A stretch of 64,000 nt of DNA, taken from Trichopria drosophilae (lineage: Eukaryota; Arthropoda; Insecta; Hymenoptera; Diapriidae). Of the stretch, positions 37,451 to 49,457 are shown one piece after another; positions within the stretch are counted from its first letter, which is position 1, and every line of letters begins with the position of its first letter. Location of the stretch: assembly GCA_030407085.1 (NCBI GenBank), contig CM059587.1, positions 20,061,001 to 20,125,000 of the forward strand. Reading direction: 5' to 3'. The translations under genes and the position numbers were made by a program. The notes beneath the pieces were generated by a model. It saw nothing but the letters and a program-made list of their open reading frames with translations. It was not told the origin of the DNA and did not search any database.

Positions 37451-37973
37451 GTTTCTTTTTTTTTTGTATCGAAAAAGTATTTATTTAAAAGGTAATTATA
37501 GTATTACATACTAATTTATATAATACTAGTAGAAGTATTTTGATCACCTTCATTAAATATTTATAACATAAAGCAGACGTAGTCTAATGTACAAAGCTTT
37601 CTGAAACAGGAAGGTTTATATGCTTTCCAAACAGCACAAAAAGCTCTTGATGAGTTTTGTAAAGAGTCAGAAATTACGCGATTTCTCAGACACTGCTCAG
37701 AATGTGATCTTTAAGAGGGTAACAGGTCTAATTAAAATTGTGAAATGTTGACATTTGCAATTTCAACATTCAAACTAAACATTTCAGAAATTTAACATAA
37801 TTTTTAGTTTATTGAATTATATTGTATTTTGAAAATCAAGTGTAATAGGATTAATCGCAACGTAAATTAAATCTTAAATATAGGTTAATAATGGCCAATA
37901 ATACAAAAGTATTAAAGAATTTCATGAATTTTGTGAACAGCTTGTCCACTGAGATATTCCATTATAGTATTTC

Positions 37974-38017
37974 GGTTAGGTTAGGTTATGTTAGGTTATG
38001 TTAGGATAGGTTAGGTG
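37974..38017 (+). repeat. Interstitial TTAGG-like run
   Basis: About nine tandem GGTTA/TTAGG-type pentamers with small interruptions (GGTTAGGTTAGGTTATGTTA and onward). TTAGG is the ancestral insect telomere repeat. Shorter CCTAA runs occur near 15578, 17106, 24360-24430, 28178 and 38537. Confidence 0.85.
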
Positions 38018-38172
38018 GTGATAGACATATTGTTGAATGGTATGTGTTAATGTAACACGATTGTGTTGAATGCGCATGTCATTTTAATAATTGTTCTAAT
38101 TTATATTTATTCTTGTTGTAAGAGTAATGTAATGTTTGACAATTTTATTTTTTATATTATTTATATTATTTG

Positions 38173-38296
38173 TTGATTTAGTCAAATGTTGAGTTCGAAA
38201 ATGTTGAGTTTGTCAAATGTTGAGATTGAATATGTCGAGTTTGTTAAATGTTGAGTTTGCAAATGTTGAATTTGTGTGCTGAGTTTGTTTTGTGTT
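38173..38296 (+). repeat. Minisatellite 'AAATGTTGAGTTTGT', ~17-18-bp unit
   Basis: About seven degenerate units of the type (T/G)(C/A)AAATGTTGAGTTTGT. A related series lies at 61345-61430, with opposite-strand copies near 60533-60558 and 37742-37780. So the motif may form the arms of two small foldback elements (37742-38296 and 60533-61430). Confidence 0.7.
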
Positions 38297-38689
38297 GATT
38301 AGACATGTAACCATTTAAAAGGACTTTAGTAGATTGTAAGAAACCCGTAAGACATCTTAAATGATGAACCACAGCAATCCCTGACGACAAAACCACAAGG
38401 CCGAAATCCGCTAACCGTAATCTTCATTTAAAATTGTTTCCAAATTTAAAATGGTTAAATTTAAAACTCTCTTTTATCAAAATCAGACTCTTCATTAATA
38501 GTGCAACATTGATAATAAGCATTTATTTTGCTGGATGTTAGGTTAGGATAGGTTACAATGCACAAGTACCTTATATTGTCATTGTAAATGGTTCCGAATT
38601 CTTTAGTTTGAAGAAGGTCATGTTTAAGTAGTTTAAATAATATATCGCTCCCTGTATCGCAGGAGAAAATTAGCACTTTATCTCCATTT

Positions 38690-40215
38690 GGAGCAAAATT
38701 ACGTCATATAATAATAGTAGATTGTGCAACTAGCGAACAAATAACGGTTTGCCGACGAGGGAGAGTTTGACTCCCGAGCGAAGCGAGGTCATCAATTCCA
38801 ACGAATCTACAAACATTTATTCCTTGATACACATATAATTTTCTCTTACTTGCGCGTGATATTTTACTCCCTCGTTATAGGGAGCAAAATAGTATTTTGA
38901 GCGTAAAGCGTGTGAAACTTATGTTGCTCCTGTATACATTAATTTTTTTCCTCTGGAGAAAAGTGCTAAGGAGAAAAATTTCCTAAGGAGAAAAATTTTT
39001 TATTAGAATTTTTTGTTTCATTATTACATCTTATCATTCTACTATTAATGTATGTTTAGAAAATACAATTTGCATTCTTGGAAGAATAGCTATGATTTAA
39101 TACATTTTGCCGACGAGGCCAGTTTTGACTTCCGAGCGAAGCGATATTACCTATGTGGCGCCCTAGTTGCTCAATGTACTATTGGCTCGGGATTGACAAT
39201 CAATAAATAGAAAGAAACATTTTAAGGGGAGGGTACACCCAAAAACTCATCTCTATGAAATACAACTTTAAAAAATTTGAAAAAATTATTACTGTAGTAA
39301 TTTTTGACGAGGAATACGGTAGTGTAAAAATAAAAAGTGGAAAAGTTATGCTTGTCCCGAAAATTTGATAGCGAAAAAAAGTTGCGTTTTTTAGAAAATG
39401 CTTCTACATTTTTCTAAATTAATTGAAAAATTTCAAAAAAATTAGAGTGAACATAAAAACACATTTTCTAAATAATTACGGATGGATTTTTAAAAATTCA
39501 ATTTTTTTCGAAACAATAATTTTGTTATAGAAGAAAACAATTTTTTTAATGGTCAAAAACAATGTTTACATTTTTTATTCTTAGGGCTGAGTTGTATTCC
39601 ATAGAGCTGAGTTTTTGGGTATACCCTCCCCTTAAATGCAGTTAACTCTGAATTGACGATTACACTGTCGGACACTGATTTTGCCTTTGACAAGCGAAGT
39701 GTCATTTCCGTAGTATATTTTCATGCTGAAAACGATGGCGCTAGCAGAATTTTGCTATTACGTCACACTTTGGAGTAAAACGTAGTTAAATTTAACGTCA
39801 ATTTTTAACCAGGTTTTAAAGGCAGACAACAAATAAAATTTTGTTATTAATTAATTACTGCGGTTATTTAATATTTTATTATCTAATTTCTTTTGAGCCT
39901 TGAAATACCCATACAATACATCCTCAAGAAATCCCAAGGAGGATGTATACAGGAAGATACTGTTATTTATAACGAGATTTTGAAAACATCATAAAGAAAT
40001 AGTACATTATGCAATTAGGGAGCAAAGAGCTATTCTCGCTTGTTGCACATATTATTTTGTCATAAGATAGCGTATTATGTTCCCGTACTCAGGGAGCAAA
40101 ATACTAATTTAGGCTCATGTGAGAAACTTATTTTGCTCCCTTGGGAGAGATAGTGTTATTATGGTCCCACGATATAGGGAGAAAAATATAATTTTTCGCT
40201 CAGAATTTGAGAAAT
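38690..40215. repeat. Repeated 'GGGAGCAAAATA' and 'CCGAGCGAAGCGA' modules
   Basis: AGGGAGCAAAATA(G/C)TA followed by a GTGTGAAACTTAT/GTGAGAAACTTAT and TTGCTCC phrase occurs at about 38878-38930 and 40098-40142, with a third partial copy from 40175. GCCGACGAGG...AGTTTGACTCCCGAGCGAAGCGA occurs at about 38752-38788 and 39108-39149. Part of this block is split by the MITE at 39226-39631. No protein-coding frame was recognised. Confidence 0.65.
39226..39631. mobile_element. 406-bp piggyBac-type MITE with TTAA duplication
   Basis: TTAA lies immediately outside both ends (39222-39225 and 39632-39635). The terminal inverted repeats are about 44 bp: GGGGAGGGTACACCCAAAAA then CTCATCTCTATGAAATACAACT at left. 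The right end, read inward, has the same sequence with a few substitutions. TTAA target duplication with G/C-rich ends is the signature of the piggyBac superfamily. The interior is AT-rich and has no transposase, so it is non-autonomous. Confidence 0.88.
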
Positions 40216-42816
40216 ATATTTAATACAATATAAAAATTCCTGAAATTCCTTGCTCTCTGAAATCCTGAATATATTTATTTCTAATCATAACCCCGATCTC
40301 TTTAGCATTAATCGTTTAAGGATTTTGAAGATGGAATCTTCAAGAATTCTTTTGGTTAACCAGCGGCTACTTTAAGAGGTCATTTTAAAGACATATCCGA
40401 AAAGCCCTTGGATATAAATATTGAACAACTCAATGAAATGATGGTAGCAGTAAAGTGATTTCGTTGGTTGATTTTTCATAAAAAGTCTCTAATATTATTT
40501 TATTTTATTGTTAATATAAATGTGCTTTTCAAATGTGAAACACTTAGAAATTTACATATACCATAAGTGGAATGATTAAAGTTTTCATTAAGCCTCGAAT
40601 TCGATTTTTTAACAAATTACATTATTAAGGGTGTTTTTTTTTGTATTTGACATTATCATTAAAAAGTTTCTTGATTTATGTCATTACATATTTGGATAGA
40701 CATTGAGTCAAAATATGTTGCGTACATACCATCGCCGCCAATAATTAATATACAGTAATTCGTAATATTTTTTTTTAAATAAAATCACACGCTGCTCCTA
40801 TGCATAAAATAAGTTTTACATAACTTATCCTGCATTTTTAACTGCTAAACAGATGTCAATTAAAGTAAATATTTATGTCAATACTTGCATGTAGAATTCT
40901 CTTTTCGAATGAATGCAAAAATATTTTCTTATATAAACCAATTTTCGAGAAGATAGCTGAAGAGACAGAGTAGTTTGCAAATAAAAAAATGATTAGTTTC
41001 AGCTAAATAAGCGATTAAAAAGTTAATATTTAATTGATCGGACTTAAATTAAGTATTTTGTAAAAAGTCAATCCCCATAAGAACGAAAATTAAACTTACT
41101 CATTTATTTGTCAAATAAAATTAATTTAACCATTTTTACAGAAGTTTTTAGTATTTTAATTAACTGATAACAGAGAATCGGTTGATCAGTTAATAAGTTG
41201 ATATTAATTTTAATAATACATGGAACATATCGTTTGATGTTGGACCATACCATAATTTGACGAATAATGTAGGATTATTCTAATTATCCTCTTTAAAATT
41301 TTAGTCAGGTGTCTCATTTTGTCTACATTCACCCATCAGTATTCGGCAATTTATATTTACGGTAAAATATGACTTACAACATTCAATGTTAAACAATTTA
41401 AATAAATTTCTTTTTATGTTGAAAAACCATTAATTTTTATAAAGTTGGAGGTCCACCAATCTAACCACAAAAAATTCTACCATAAACGCAATTTAATCCG
41501 ATTCTTATATTGCAATTATAGAAATAAATATCTACTTATATATAAATTGTTTCATAATAAAATATTATCTTTTGTGAAGTATAATTGAAGATAACGAATT
41601 TTGAACAATTCCTTATTTTGATAAATTTGCTGATAAAAGACATACTAAAAGCGTGCATGAAGCGTGATATTGGCATTTGATAAATGCTTTTAGTGCATTT
41701 TTAAAAAGCACAGAACACGCTTCCGAAATTATTCGAGATGCTTCAAGCATTTGACATGCTTCAAGCGTGAAGTTGCACATTTCAGGGAGTTAATTCTAAT
41801 ACATTGTAGTAGATTGTATTTGTATTTTATATCGCTTTCTTGTCATACAACTGCACGTGACAAAAAATTATGTTTGTTTTTCGAAAATAATAAATTTTTG
41901 TTAGTATTAGAAAGAGGCAAAAATATATAACTTGGCATGAACTTCATTCATACCAGGATTTGAAGGAATATTACGTAATATCCATCGACTTAAGTTTTGT
42001 TCGACAAAGTTCAACAAAAATTGTTGAGATTCCTGAAGTTATATTTTAGGTATGACATAATTTTATTGATATCATAGCGTCAAAAGATGTCGCTATAGGA
42101 TAATAGGTTAGTTTTAAAACTATTTTATTGGTGATGAAACTAATATCTTGATCTTAATTAGTATAAAATGGTTATTTTCAATCTGTGGCTCCTATAGCGA
42201 CAGATTGTGTTACTATAACATTTTTTATTCGCGCAGAGTGAATATTCACTCTAAGAAAATTAAGGATCATGCCTATTCATAAATGCAGTGAAAAATATAA
42301 TTGAATAGTAGACTAGATCTTTTAATTAAAATAATTTTTGTTATACTTGAAGAAATGCATGTTTAATTGCCATTCATGTTTCATTATTCAAGCTTTTATA
42401 AAATTACCATTCCTAAAGAGTATTTTTATTTTAAAATGATGTTTCAAAGCAAGTCTTCAGATGCTCTTGCAGATGCTTAAAAAAAAGTAAATACTACTTA
42501 AAGCACTTCAAATGGTAGTAATCCTTTCTAATTTAAACATCATTGTCTTTGGTTGCATACGTTTTTATTATCTAAACTGCAAAAATATCATTTAAAAGTG
42601 TCTTAAAACGGTAAGACAGTTAATAACTTCCAGGAATTTTTTTTTAAAATAATGTGGAAATCTTATTACATTTTCTTTTATTTTAAATGTCACTTAGCGC
42701 AATCAAATTAGCCTGGGGATTTTTCAGAGAAGGTTTATTTGAGATTCTGAATAACATACTAAAAGTCCCTGTTGATAGAGGTTTTGCTAGCTGAGTTACC
42801 TTTAAAATATATTACC
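40216..42816. other. AT-rich stretch without a recognised gene
   Basis: No exon or RNA gene was seen. A short perfect inverted pair TGTCGCTATAGGA/TCCTATAGCGACA lies at about 42089 and 42190. ATGCTTCAAGC-type direct repeats occur near 41738-41770. Confidence 0.45.
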
Positions 42817-43868
42817 CACAAAATAAGTTTTTTTTTCGATTGAGATGAAAAATGCGGATTTGGTGTAGATAAAAGTGTTGTAGCTGATAAAATACTGAAA
42901 TACTGATGTCCATTTTTTAAACTTATTCTAGGTACAAAATTGAAGGAGATAACATTTTATTTAGTTTTTTGTCTGTTACTAAAAAATGATCCCTTTTCGG
43001 CATTTGACGTATGGGGAACATTGTAACTTAGACAATTTTTAAATTATCATACATGCAAAATTTATCGTAATATGTGGATTTTGGTTATCAGTTTTAAGGC
43101 ATATGTTGTTATAATTAACCTTGACTCGGAAAGGCGACATCTACCTAGTATATCTTATCGATCAAAAAAATTAAGGTTATTAAATTTCCTTTAATTTCGT
43201 ATATATACATTGCAAATTTAGAAAATTGCCACTGTGCTTTTCAGAAAATTACTACAAACACAATTTTTCAACATTTTTGTATATATTTGTGCATGCTCCC
43301 GCTTAAAATATTCATAAAATATAAATATAAATATGATTTTTGAAGCTAATGAAACGACCTAGAAAATGGTCCTGATTTGAAGAGGTTACGACAAATATTT
43401 TTCGAAATTTCACAATTTTTTAGAATATTCAAGGGAATTTGGAGTATTTTGATGAACAAATGCATATAATAATGTAAGAAAAGTTAGAATAATCATTTTT
43501 TCAGTTGTTTATATGTATATTAAAACTCTACACAACTAGGAAATCATAAAAACATTTCTGTTATGAAATATAAACGTTTAAAGTTTCCTGTTTTGTTTCG
43601 TTATTTAGGGAAAAATGCAGGAGTTACCTGCGATTTTCGCGTTTTTCTAGGTTTATATCGATTATTTGTAAAGACATAAATTGTTCAGTGAGAATGTTTG
43701 CATACATTAAAGACTAAAAAGCAATCGTTTTTCAGTTACAAGCAAGCTAGAAAAATTTGAAAAAAAAGGAAATTGTTCAGAATTTTATCAGTTACAACAC
43801 TTTCATGTAGACCAAATCCGTAAAATCCCCATTTTTCATTTTATTCGCAAAAAACTTATTTTTTGGAC
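42817..43868. repeat. ~1.05-kb region bounded by an ~80-bp inverted repeat
   Basis: The left arm 42820-42897 (AAAATAAGTTTTTTTTTCGA, then GATGAAAAATG, GGATTTGGT(G)TA, AAAGTGTTGTAGCTGATAAAA) matches the reverse complement of 43775-43865. The interior shows no further long match and no coding frame. It may be a decayed DNA transposon or two copies of a smaller repeat. Confidence 0.6.
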
Positions 43869-43879
43869 CTTATTCTTAA

Positions 43880-44189
43880 GAGGTTCTAAAAAGCTCCGCC
43901 GATTAGTATGAATTTTCACTAAAAACCTTAAATAAAAAATGACTGAATCGATTTTTCAAAATGCTGGCTCTGTAATGTAATACTAAATATAATAATAAGT
44001 GATTTTTATTAATTTTTGACAATTTTCAATCAGTTCTCAATCAATAATTTTGGTATTATCTAGGAAACTGTTTACAGTGCTTAGAATTGTCCTTACAGAG
44101 ACCGAATTTTAAAAATGTTATTCAGTTATATTGAATTTATGTTTTTACTGAAATTTCTTACCTTACCTGCGGACCACTTTAGAACCCCC
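43880..44189. mobile_element. 310-bp palindromic MITE with TTAA duplication
   Basis: TTAA flanks at 43876-43879 and 44190-44193. The ends are GAGGTTCTAAAAAGCTCCG at left and, read inward from the right, GGGGGTTCTAAAGTGGTCCG. Nearly the whole element is an imperfect palindrome: the arm with TGACTGAATCGATTTTTCAA in the left half corresponds to AAATGTTATTCAGTT in the right half. A second family member lies near 58840-59159. This is consistent with piggyBac-type non-autonomous elements. Confidence 0.78.
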
Positions 44190-44193
44190 TTAA

Positions 44194-45585
44194 GGTAGCT
44201 CAGATAGCCCAAGATGTATTGAAGGGGACTTACAGTGCCTCAAAACTTTTCACGTTTTACGTCGATTTTCAGCTAATTTGAGTGGACTAACTGGTCAGCA
44301 AATTTACGCCTTTTCAGCAAAAAATGGGATAGTTTTTGTTCATTTCAGATCGCGGAATCCGAAATTGTCTTGATTATAAGAAATATTGAGTTTCAATTTC
44401 AAGACAACAGTTTTTAACAATAATTAAGGAGGGATATCTTTGAAATAGACGTGATGAACCTCCAGTAATAGGTTAAGATAAAACGTAAAATTCCTAAAAT
44501 GGCGTCTTTGTGTTAATAATTTTGTATTTTTTTCATGTAAATATCGATTGTTTGACCATTTAACCGTCGAAAACATAGAAAAGCGGGGTTAAAACGCAAG
44601 TATTATTATTTATGAATCTAATTATGGTTTTTTCACAACCGTAAATTAATCATACACAATGGGTTTTAATCAATTTTTTTTTATTTTCACTCAATTTTCG
44701 ATGTTTTCCTATCATTACACCGGAAAAATGGCTTAACTCAGTATAGGTTCGATTTAGTACACGTTTATGGTTATATTCAATTGCCCGCGTACGCATTAAT
44801 AGAGAAACTTCAAAAATAGAGTAAAAATCAGACAAGAATCCATAATACTCAGTGTATTAAACTAATTCGTCGCTATATTGTGAATGAACCATCTTAGGAT
44901 TCGGTAGTTACAAATGATGATAATTACTTGTCATTCCGATTCTCCATGTTTTCGATTGTTATCCGGTCAAGAAAATGCAAATTTACAACCGGCCGTATTG
45001 AAGCCGACGATTTGTTTTTTGAAATTAAATCCGATGGGAGAAGAAAGAGCTAAGCAAAAGAACCCGATTAGCATCTTTTACAGTGGTCAACATTGCCCTT
45101 TTCAGTATCAAAAATCCCGATTCTTGCGAAGAAGCGTTGAAAAAATCGGTTTTGTCTTCACAAAAATGATCATAACTTGTTTCTTTGAAATTGCCGGCTG
45201 ATTTTGACTACGGGATTCGAAAGAGGAGGTAAAAAATTCTAATAACCTTGATGTATTTCAATTTTTTGAACGGCGCGCCAACTATCGTACCGAAAATGGG
45301 TAATGGGTTAAACGGGGTTAATCAGGGGCGTTATTTACATGCATAGAATGTTCTCTTGTCATGATAAAACTGTCCGTTCCTACTCCGTATTATCGACGAT
45401 TGTTATCATCGCACTGCGGTTGATTTGAAGCGTAAACCCATCGTTATTGAAGAGATCTTCATGGCATCCAAAGTACTTACACTCAGGCATTTATATTGAT
45501 ATTTTACGTCAGTTGTATCGTTGTCACGATCAAAGTTGTAGCCCATTTCATAATTTTCACAATGTTTATCTCCCAATGCAATGGC
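44194..45585. other. Stretch without a recognised gene
   Basis: 44914-45201 has a 95-codon plus-strand open frame with no recognisable domain, and the surrounding sequence is somewhat less AT-rich. No splice context or homology convinces me that it is a gene. Confidence 0.4.
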
Positions 45586-45586
45586 T

Positions 45587-45942
45587 GCCATCATCATCAA
45601 TGTCACCGACATTATCACCGTCTCGACGTCATCATTATTAATAGCACTGCCATTATCGTCGTTGACGTCACCAGCACCATTGTCCGGATCATCATCAACA
45701 TCACTGTCGATGTCATCATTGTCATCAACATCACTGTCGATGTCATCATTGTCATCATCATCGTCGACGGTATCATCATCGTCATCTTCATCGTCTTCAT
45801 CGGTATTTTCATCAACATCCGCATCATTATCAATATCAGCACCATCACAATTACCAGCGTCATAATCATCAACAACACTGTTATCGTCGCCGACGTCGTC
45901 ATCATCACCATCGTCAACATCATCATCATCGTCATCATCATC

Positions 45943-45974
<32 letters not shown>

Positions 45975-46222
45975 CACCATCGTAGTCTTCGTTGTCATCA
46001 TCGGTATCATCACCATCACAATTAACGATGCCATCATCACCAATGTCACTGTCATTATCGTCATTATCGCCGTCGACATCATCATAGTCATCATTATGGT
46101 CATTAACACCAGCATCATCACAATTGCCGGCATTATCATCAAGGTCACTGTCATTATCGTCATTATTGTCATCCTTATCGTCATTATTGTCATCCTTATC
46201 GTCATCATCATCAGCATGTTAT
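45587..46222. repeat. ~640-bp ATC/GTC compound trinucleotide repeat
   Basis: A long, interrupted array of CATCAT, GTCATC and ACCATC triplets with a purer core near 45900-45980, and internal duplications such as ATCAACATCACTGTCGATGT at about 45694 and 45724. Because of the triplet structure several frames are open: Ile-rich and Ser-rich on the plus strand, Met/Thr-rich and Asp/Asn-rich on the minus strand. None has an independent sign of being a gene. Confidence 0.9.
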
Positions 46223-46849
46223 CACAATCATCAAGGTCATAATCCTAATTTATTCAAACTATTAAGGCACGCTTGTACGACGTTCAGACTTGCAGTAAGA
46301 TGCTAATATGCGCACGCAGTAGTAACAGCACGTTTAGACAAGACTACATTCTGCGCACACAAACAAATAACCATTTAAAGATAATATTATGCAATATTTG
46401 TTTCATTAGGAGTTGTAAATTTTAATTTAACTATTTCCTATTTTACCACAAGTATGTCGAAAATGCCTCCTTAAATATTGCTAAAAATTGGATACTTTTT
46501 ATCACGTAGAAATAATAGTCGACATTATCAGATTAGTCATATGACCATAATTTTGGAAAATGTCCTCAGTTTTCGGATTTTTTCAGTGAAAACACATTTC
46601 TGATGTATTTCAAAATACTTCAGTCTACAACATTCATGGAAATTTTCGCAAATTGTTTAGAGTGTATACTTTCTCCCCGCATGCCGATTGTAAAGTTACG
46701 ATGGAGAAAGTAAGCAATCGAAATAAAGCTGACCTCTCAAGATTTCCATCATTGAGAAAGAAATCCGAGGAGTCGTTTAATGGTTTTGGACGGCACATCT
46801 TTATATCGTCTGGGAAGATTTCTGGATGCAAATGTTATTCCATGCCATT
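46223..46849. other. Stretch without a recognised gene
   Basis: Mixed-composition to AT-rich sequence. Open frames on both strands at about 46634-46856 overlap and have no recognisable motif. It is probably an extension of the GC-richer island that follows. Confidence 0.4.
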
Positions 46850-47175
46850 GGAGTAGAAAGGCGAGGGTCGAATCTCTATGGAAATCGACGTGTTAACGTG
46901 CATACGTGTGCAGGGGCTTTGGGACATGCTGCGATCATTGCCATGCCGTCGAGGTGGAAAGTGCCTTAGCTGCCTCGTCGTTGTCGGTAGGTGTAAAGTT
47001 TCAGTTTCCATCGGGATATTTTCCGCCACCGCGGGGTTACCTGCGGATAAGTGCGAGAGCTCCGATGCATTTTTACATTTTACACGAAAGGGGAAAAGGC
47101 ACCGAAGTACCTAGAAGTCTGAGCAAAAAGCTGCTTTAATACTTTACGCACTTGCCTCGGTAAGGTATGGTAAAA
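46850..47175. promoter_or_regulatory. GC-rich island, candidate conserved non-coding element
   Basis: About 320 bp of GC- and CpG-rich sequence (CATGCCGTCGAGGTGGAAAG, TTTTCCGCCACCGCGGGGTT) sharply different from flanking DNA, with overlapping open frames on both strands and none recognised. Candidate enhancer or promoter-like element; composition only. Confidence 0.28.
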
Positions 47176-47439
47176 CGGATTATTGCGTGCTAAAACAATT
47201 AGAAATTTAAATACGAGGAATGATAGTTTAAGCTACTAGTTAAATAGTAAGATGAGACCAAACAATTTTTCTAGGTATTTAAATATATTGAAAATGCTTC
47301 TGGTGAACAAATCCAATATAACGGATCAAAATTCAATAAGAAGTTAATAATATTCATATCTTGAAATATAAAAAATAAACAAGAAATTAAGTACAATAAA
47401 ATAAAAAAAAGTAACTCTTTATAATTGCAGAATTGGACC

Positions 47440-47770
47440 AGATCAGCAGATTAACATCGGATCCGCGATACCTTTACTTTTTTAATTTTGGAGAGGCTAT
47501 AATGTAACGTCATTTTGAATTTTCTTTCTCTAATTTCATGTATCAGATTCGTTCTGAGAGACCTAAAATACTCAAATATCGATTTTCATAAAAATCCAAC
47601 GCCTTCCGGAATTTGTATCTGACATATTTGATAATCAATTTTGAATTTCATATATCAATTATACATGCTTAATAAGTGATCCTCAACATAGGAATTTCTA
47701 AAGTCATGATGAACAAAGAAACCTTTAGGTTTTGTATACATACGGATTTGTTTACCCATCTAGGGGCCAT
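47440..47770. repeat. Diverged 'GCCATTTTGAATTTT' module region
   Basis: CATCGGATCCGCGATA near 47455, CGTCATTTTGAATTTTCTTT near 47509 and CAGATTCGTTCTGAGAGACC near 47543 are in module order. It is an old copy of the dispersed repeat seen at 4.5, 18-19, 57-58 and 62 kb. Confidence 0.5.
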
Positions 47771-47881
47771 TTTGTGACCGCCATATTAGTTTTAAAAAAT
47801 TGTAAAATATATGCAACTATTTCGACTGTACTTAGTGAAGGCATTTTTAATCGACAATTATCATGTGGTTGTGAAAAAATG

Positions 47882-48068
47882 TTTTTTAATATTGCGGGAG
47901 TAGAACTCGATTTTGCGCCCTGCCGTGAAATCTTTTGGCGCAAGTTATCGAGCCCTATGTGCTTCAAGAAATGTATGCAACACTGGCGAAATATCGATTT
48001 CCAGCGAGTGCGTAGTTTGTCGCACAAGCGAAGATCGCTATTTACGCCCTTGTTATATAATATACTAT
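47882..48068 (+). repeat. Dispersed ~200-bp repeat, copy 2
   Basis: Same orientation and landmark order as 30629-30851 (see there), about three quarters identical by eye, with internal deletions. The 143- and 128-codon open frames across it are by-products of the repeat. Confidence 0.78.
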
Positions 48069-48779
48069 TAATAAAGATTACATCTGATATTTCTTTTTTT
48101 TTATTTAATTTAACGAATCTGAAAGAGCATGGGTTCAAAATCCAGCATGATTATTATTTATAACCCTATGAAGATGATGATATGTACATAAGTTAAGACA
48201 ACAAACATCGATACTATCTTAAGACATTTACTTTAGTAATAAATTAAATTAAAAATAAAACACGATATGGCGAATCTGCTCAACATCTCCTGTCGATATT
48301 TTAAAATATTTTGAAGTATGCTGACATAGAAAAGTCATTGTTTCTAAATTAAACGTCAATCAATAAATTGGAAAACGTATATTAATATTCTACAAATAAC
48401 AGTCTGCAATGAAATAAGATTAAAAAAGAAAAAAATATGCTATTCTTCAGACGTCTACAAGTTATTGATCTACATTTACCTTATATACTTTTAACCTACA
48501 CTTTTTTTATATTTATGGATAAATCGTTTGATATACCATATCATGTTTCGGTAGCATCTAAATGTTCATGAACAATATACATTTTTGAAATTGTCAAACA
48601 ATGTGTCATCTTTTTCATTTTTTTTTTGACGATGGCGAACAAACTGCATTGACATTGTTTTAAGTATCAAATTAAACTTTCAATTGGTTAGTTTTACTTT
48701 ACACAATATATTTTCTTATTACAATTTTTTGTAAATACGACAATTAATTCCTTTCACTTTTAGAGCTAATAGAGATATT

Positions 48780-49369
48780 TATAAAGGTAACGAGCAGACA
48801 AGGTGTGTTAAGGCGGTCGAGTACATGTCATGTCAAGAATTTTTTGTAGAGAATGGGGAGAAAGAGGGGAGTCTTCTATGTTGCATCGGATATAGAAAAT
48901 GGGATGAAAAATAGAAGGGGGAGGGGGAGTAAAAGTATGGTCCATTGCATATGCAGATGACAGTGTTAGTGGCCGAAGATGAAGAAGAACTAATGGATAT
49001 GAAAGTGAAAGTTTATTTACAAAAGAAAATGTTGAAAGTGAGTATGGCGAAGTAAAAAGTGAGTATTTTAAAAATAAAACGCGTTTCGTGGTGAGGAGAA
49101 AAGACTAGAGGAAGTGAAAATATATATATATATTAGGTTTATATGACTAATCGATAGATGAGATAATTAAGAAGTATGCGAGAGGGTTGGAAAGGTTAGA
49201 GTGGTAAGTGCGGGTAAGATGGGAGTATTTGAAATGGGTGTTAGGGGTAGAAAGAATGACACCAGCATATAAAGTGAGAGAATAATGCATAAAAGAAAGG
49301 AGAAAGAATTAAAAATTGAAAGAAGGGATTATATACGGAGATGGTGGGGGTTATAGAGAGAGAGGGAAT

Positions 49370-49457
<88 letters not shown>

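Noticed and set aside
45496..46242. 248-codon Ile/Val-rich open frame and its shadows on both strands
   Set aside because: Produced by the ATC/GTC triplet repeat; several frames are open at once and none shows gene-like composition.
47732..48163. 143-codon plus and 128-codon minus frames
   Set aside because: They cover the dispersed ~200-bp repeat shared with 30.6 kb and a module copy; no domain.
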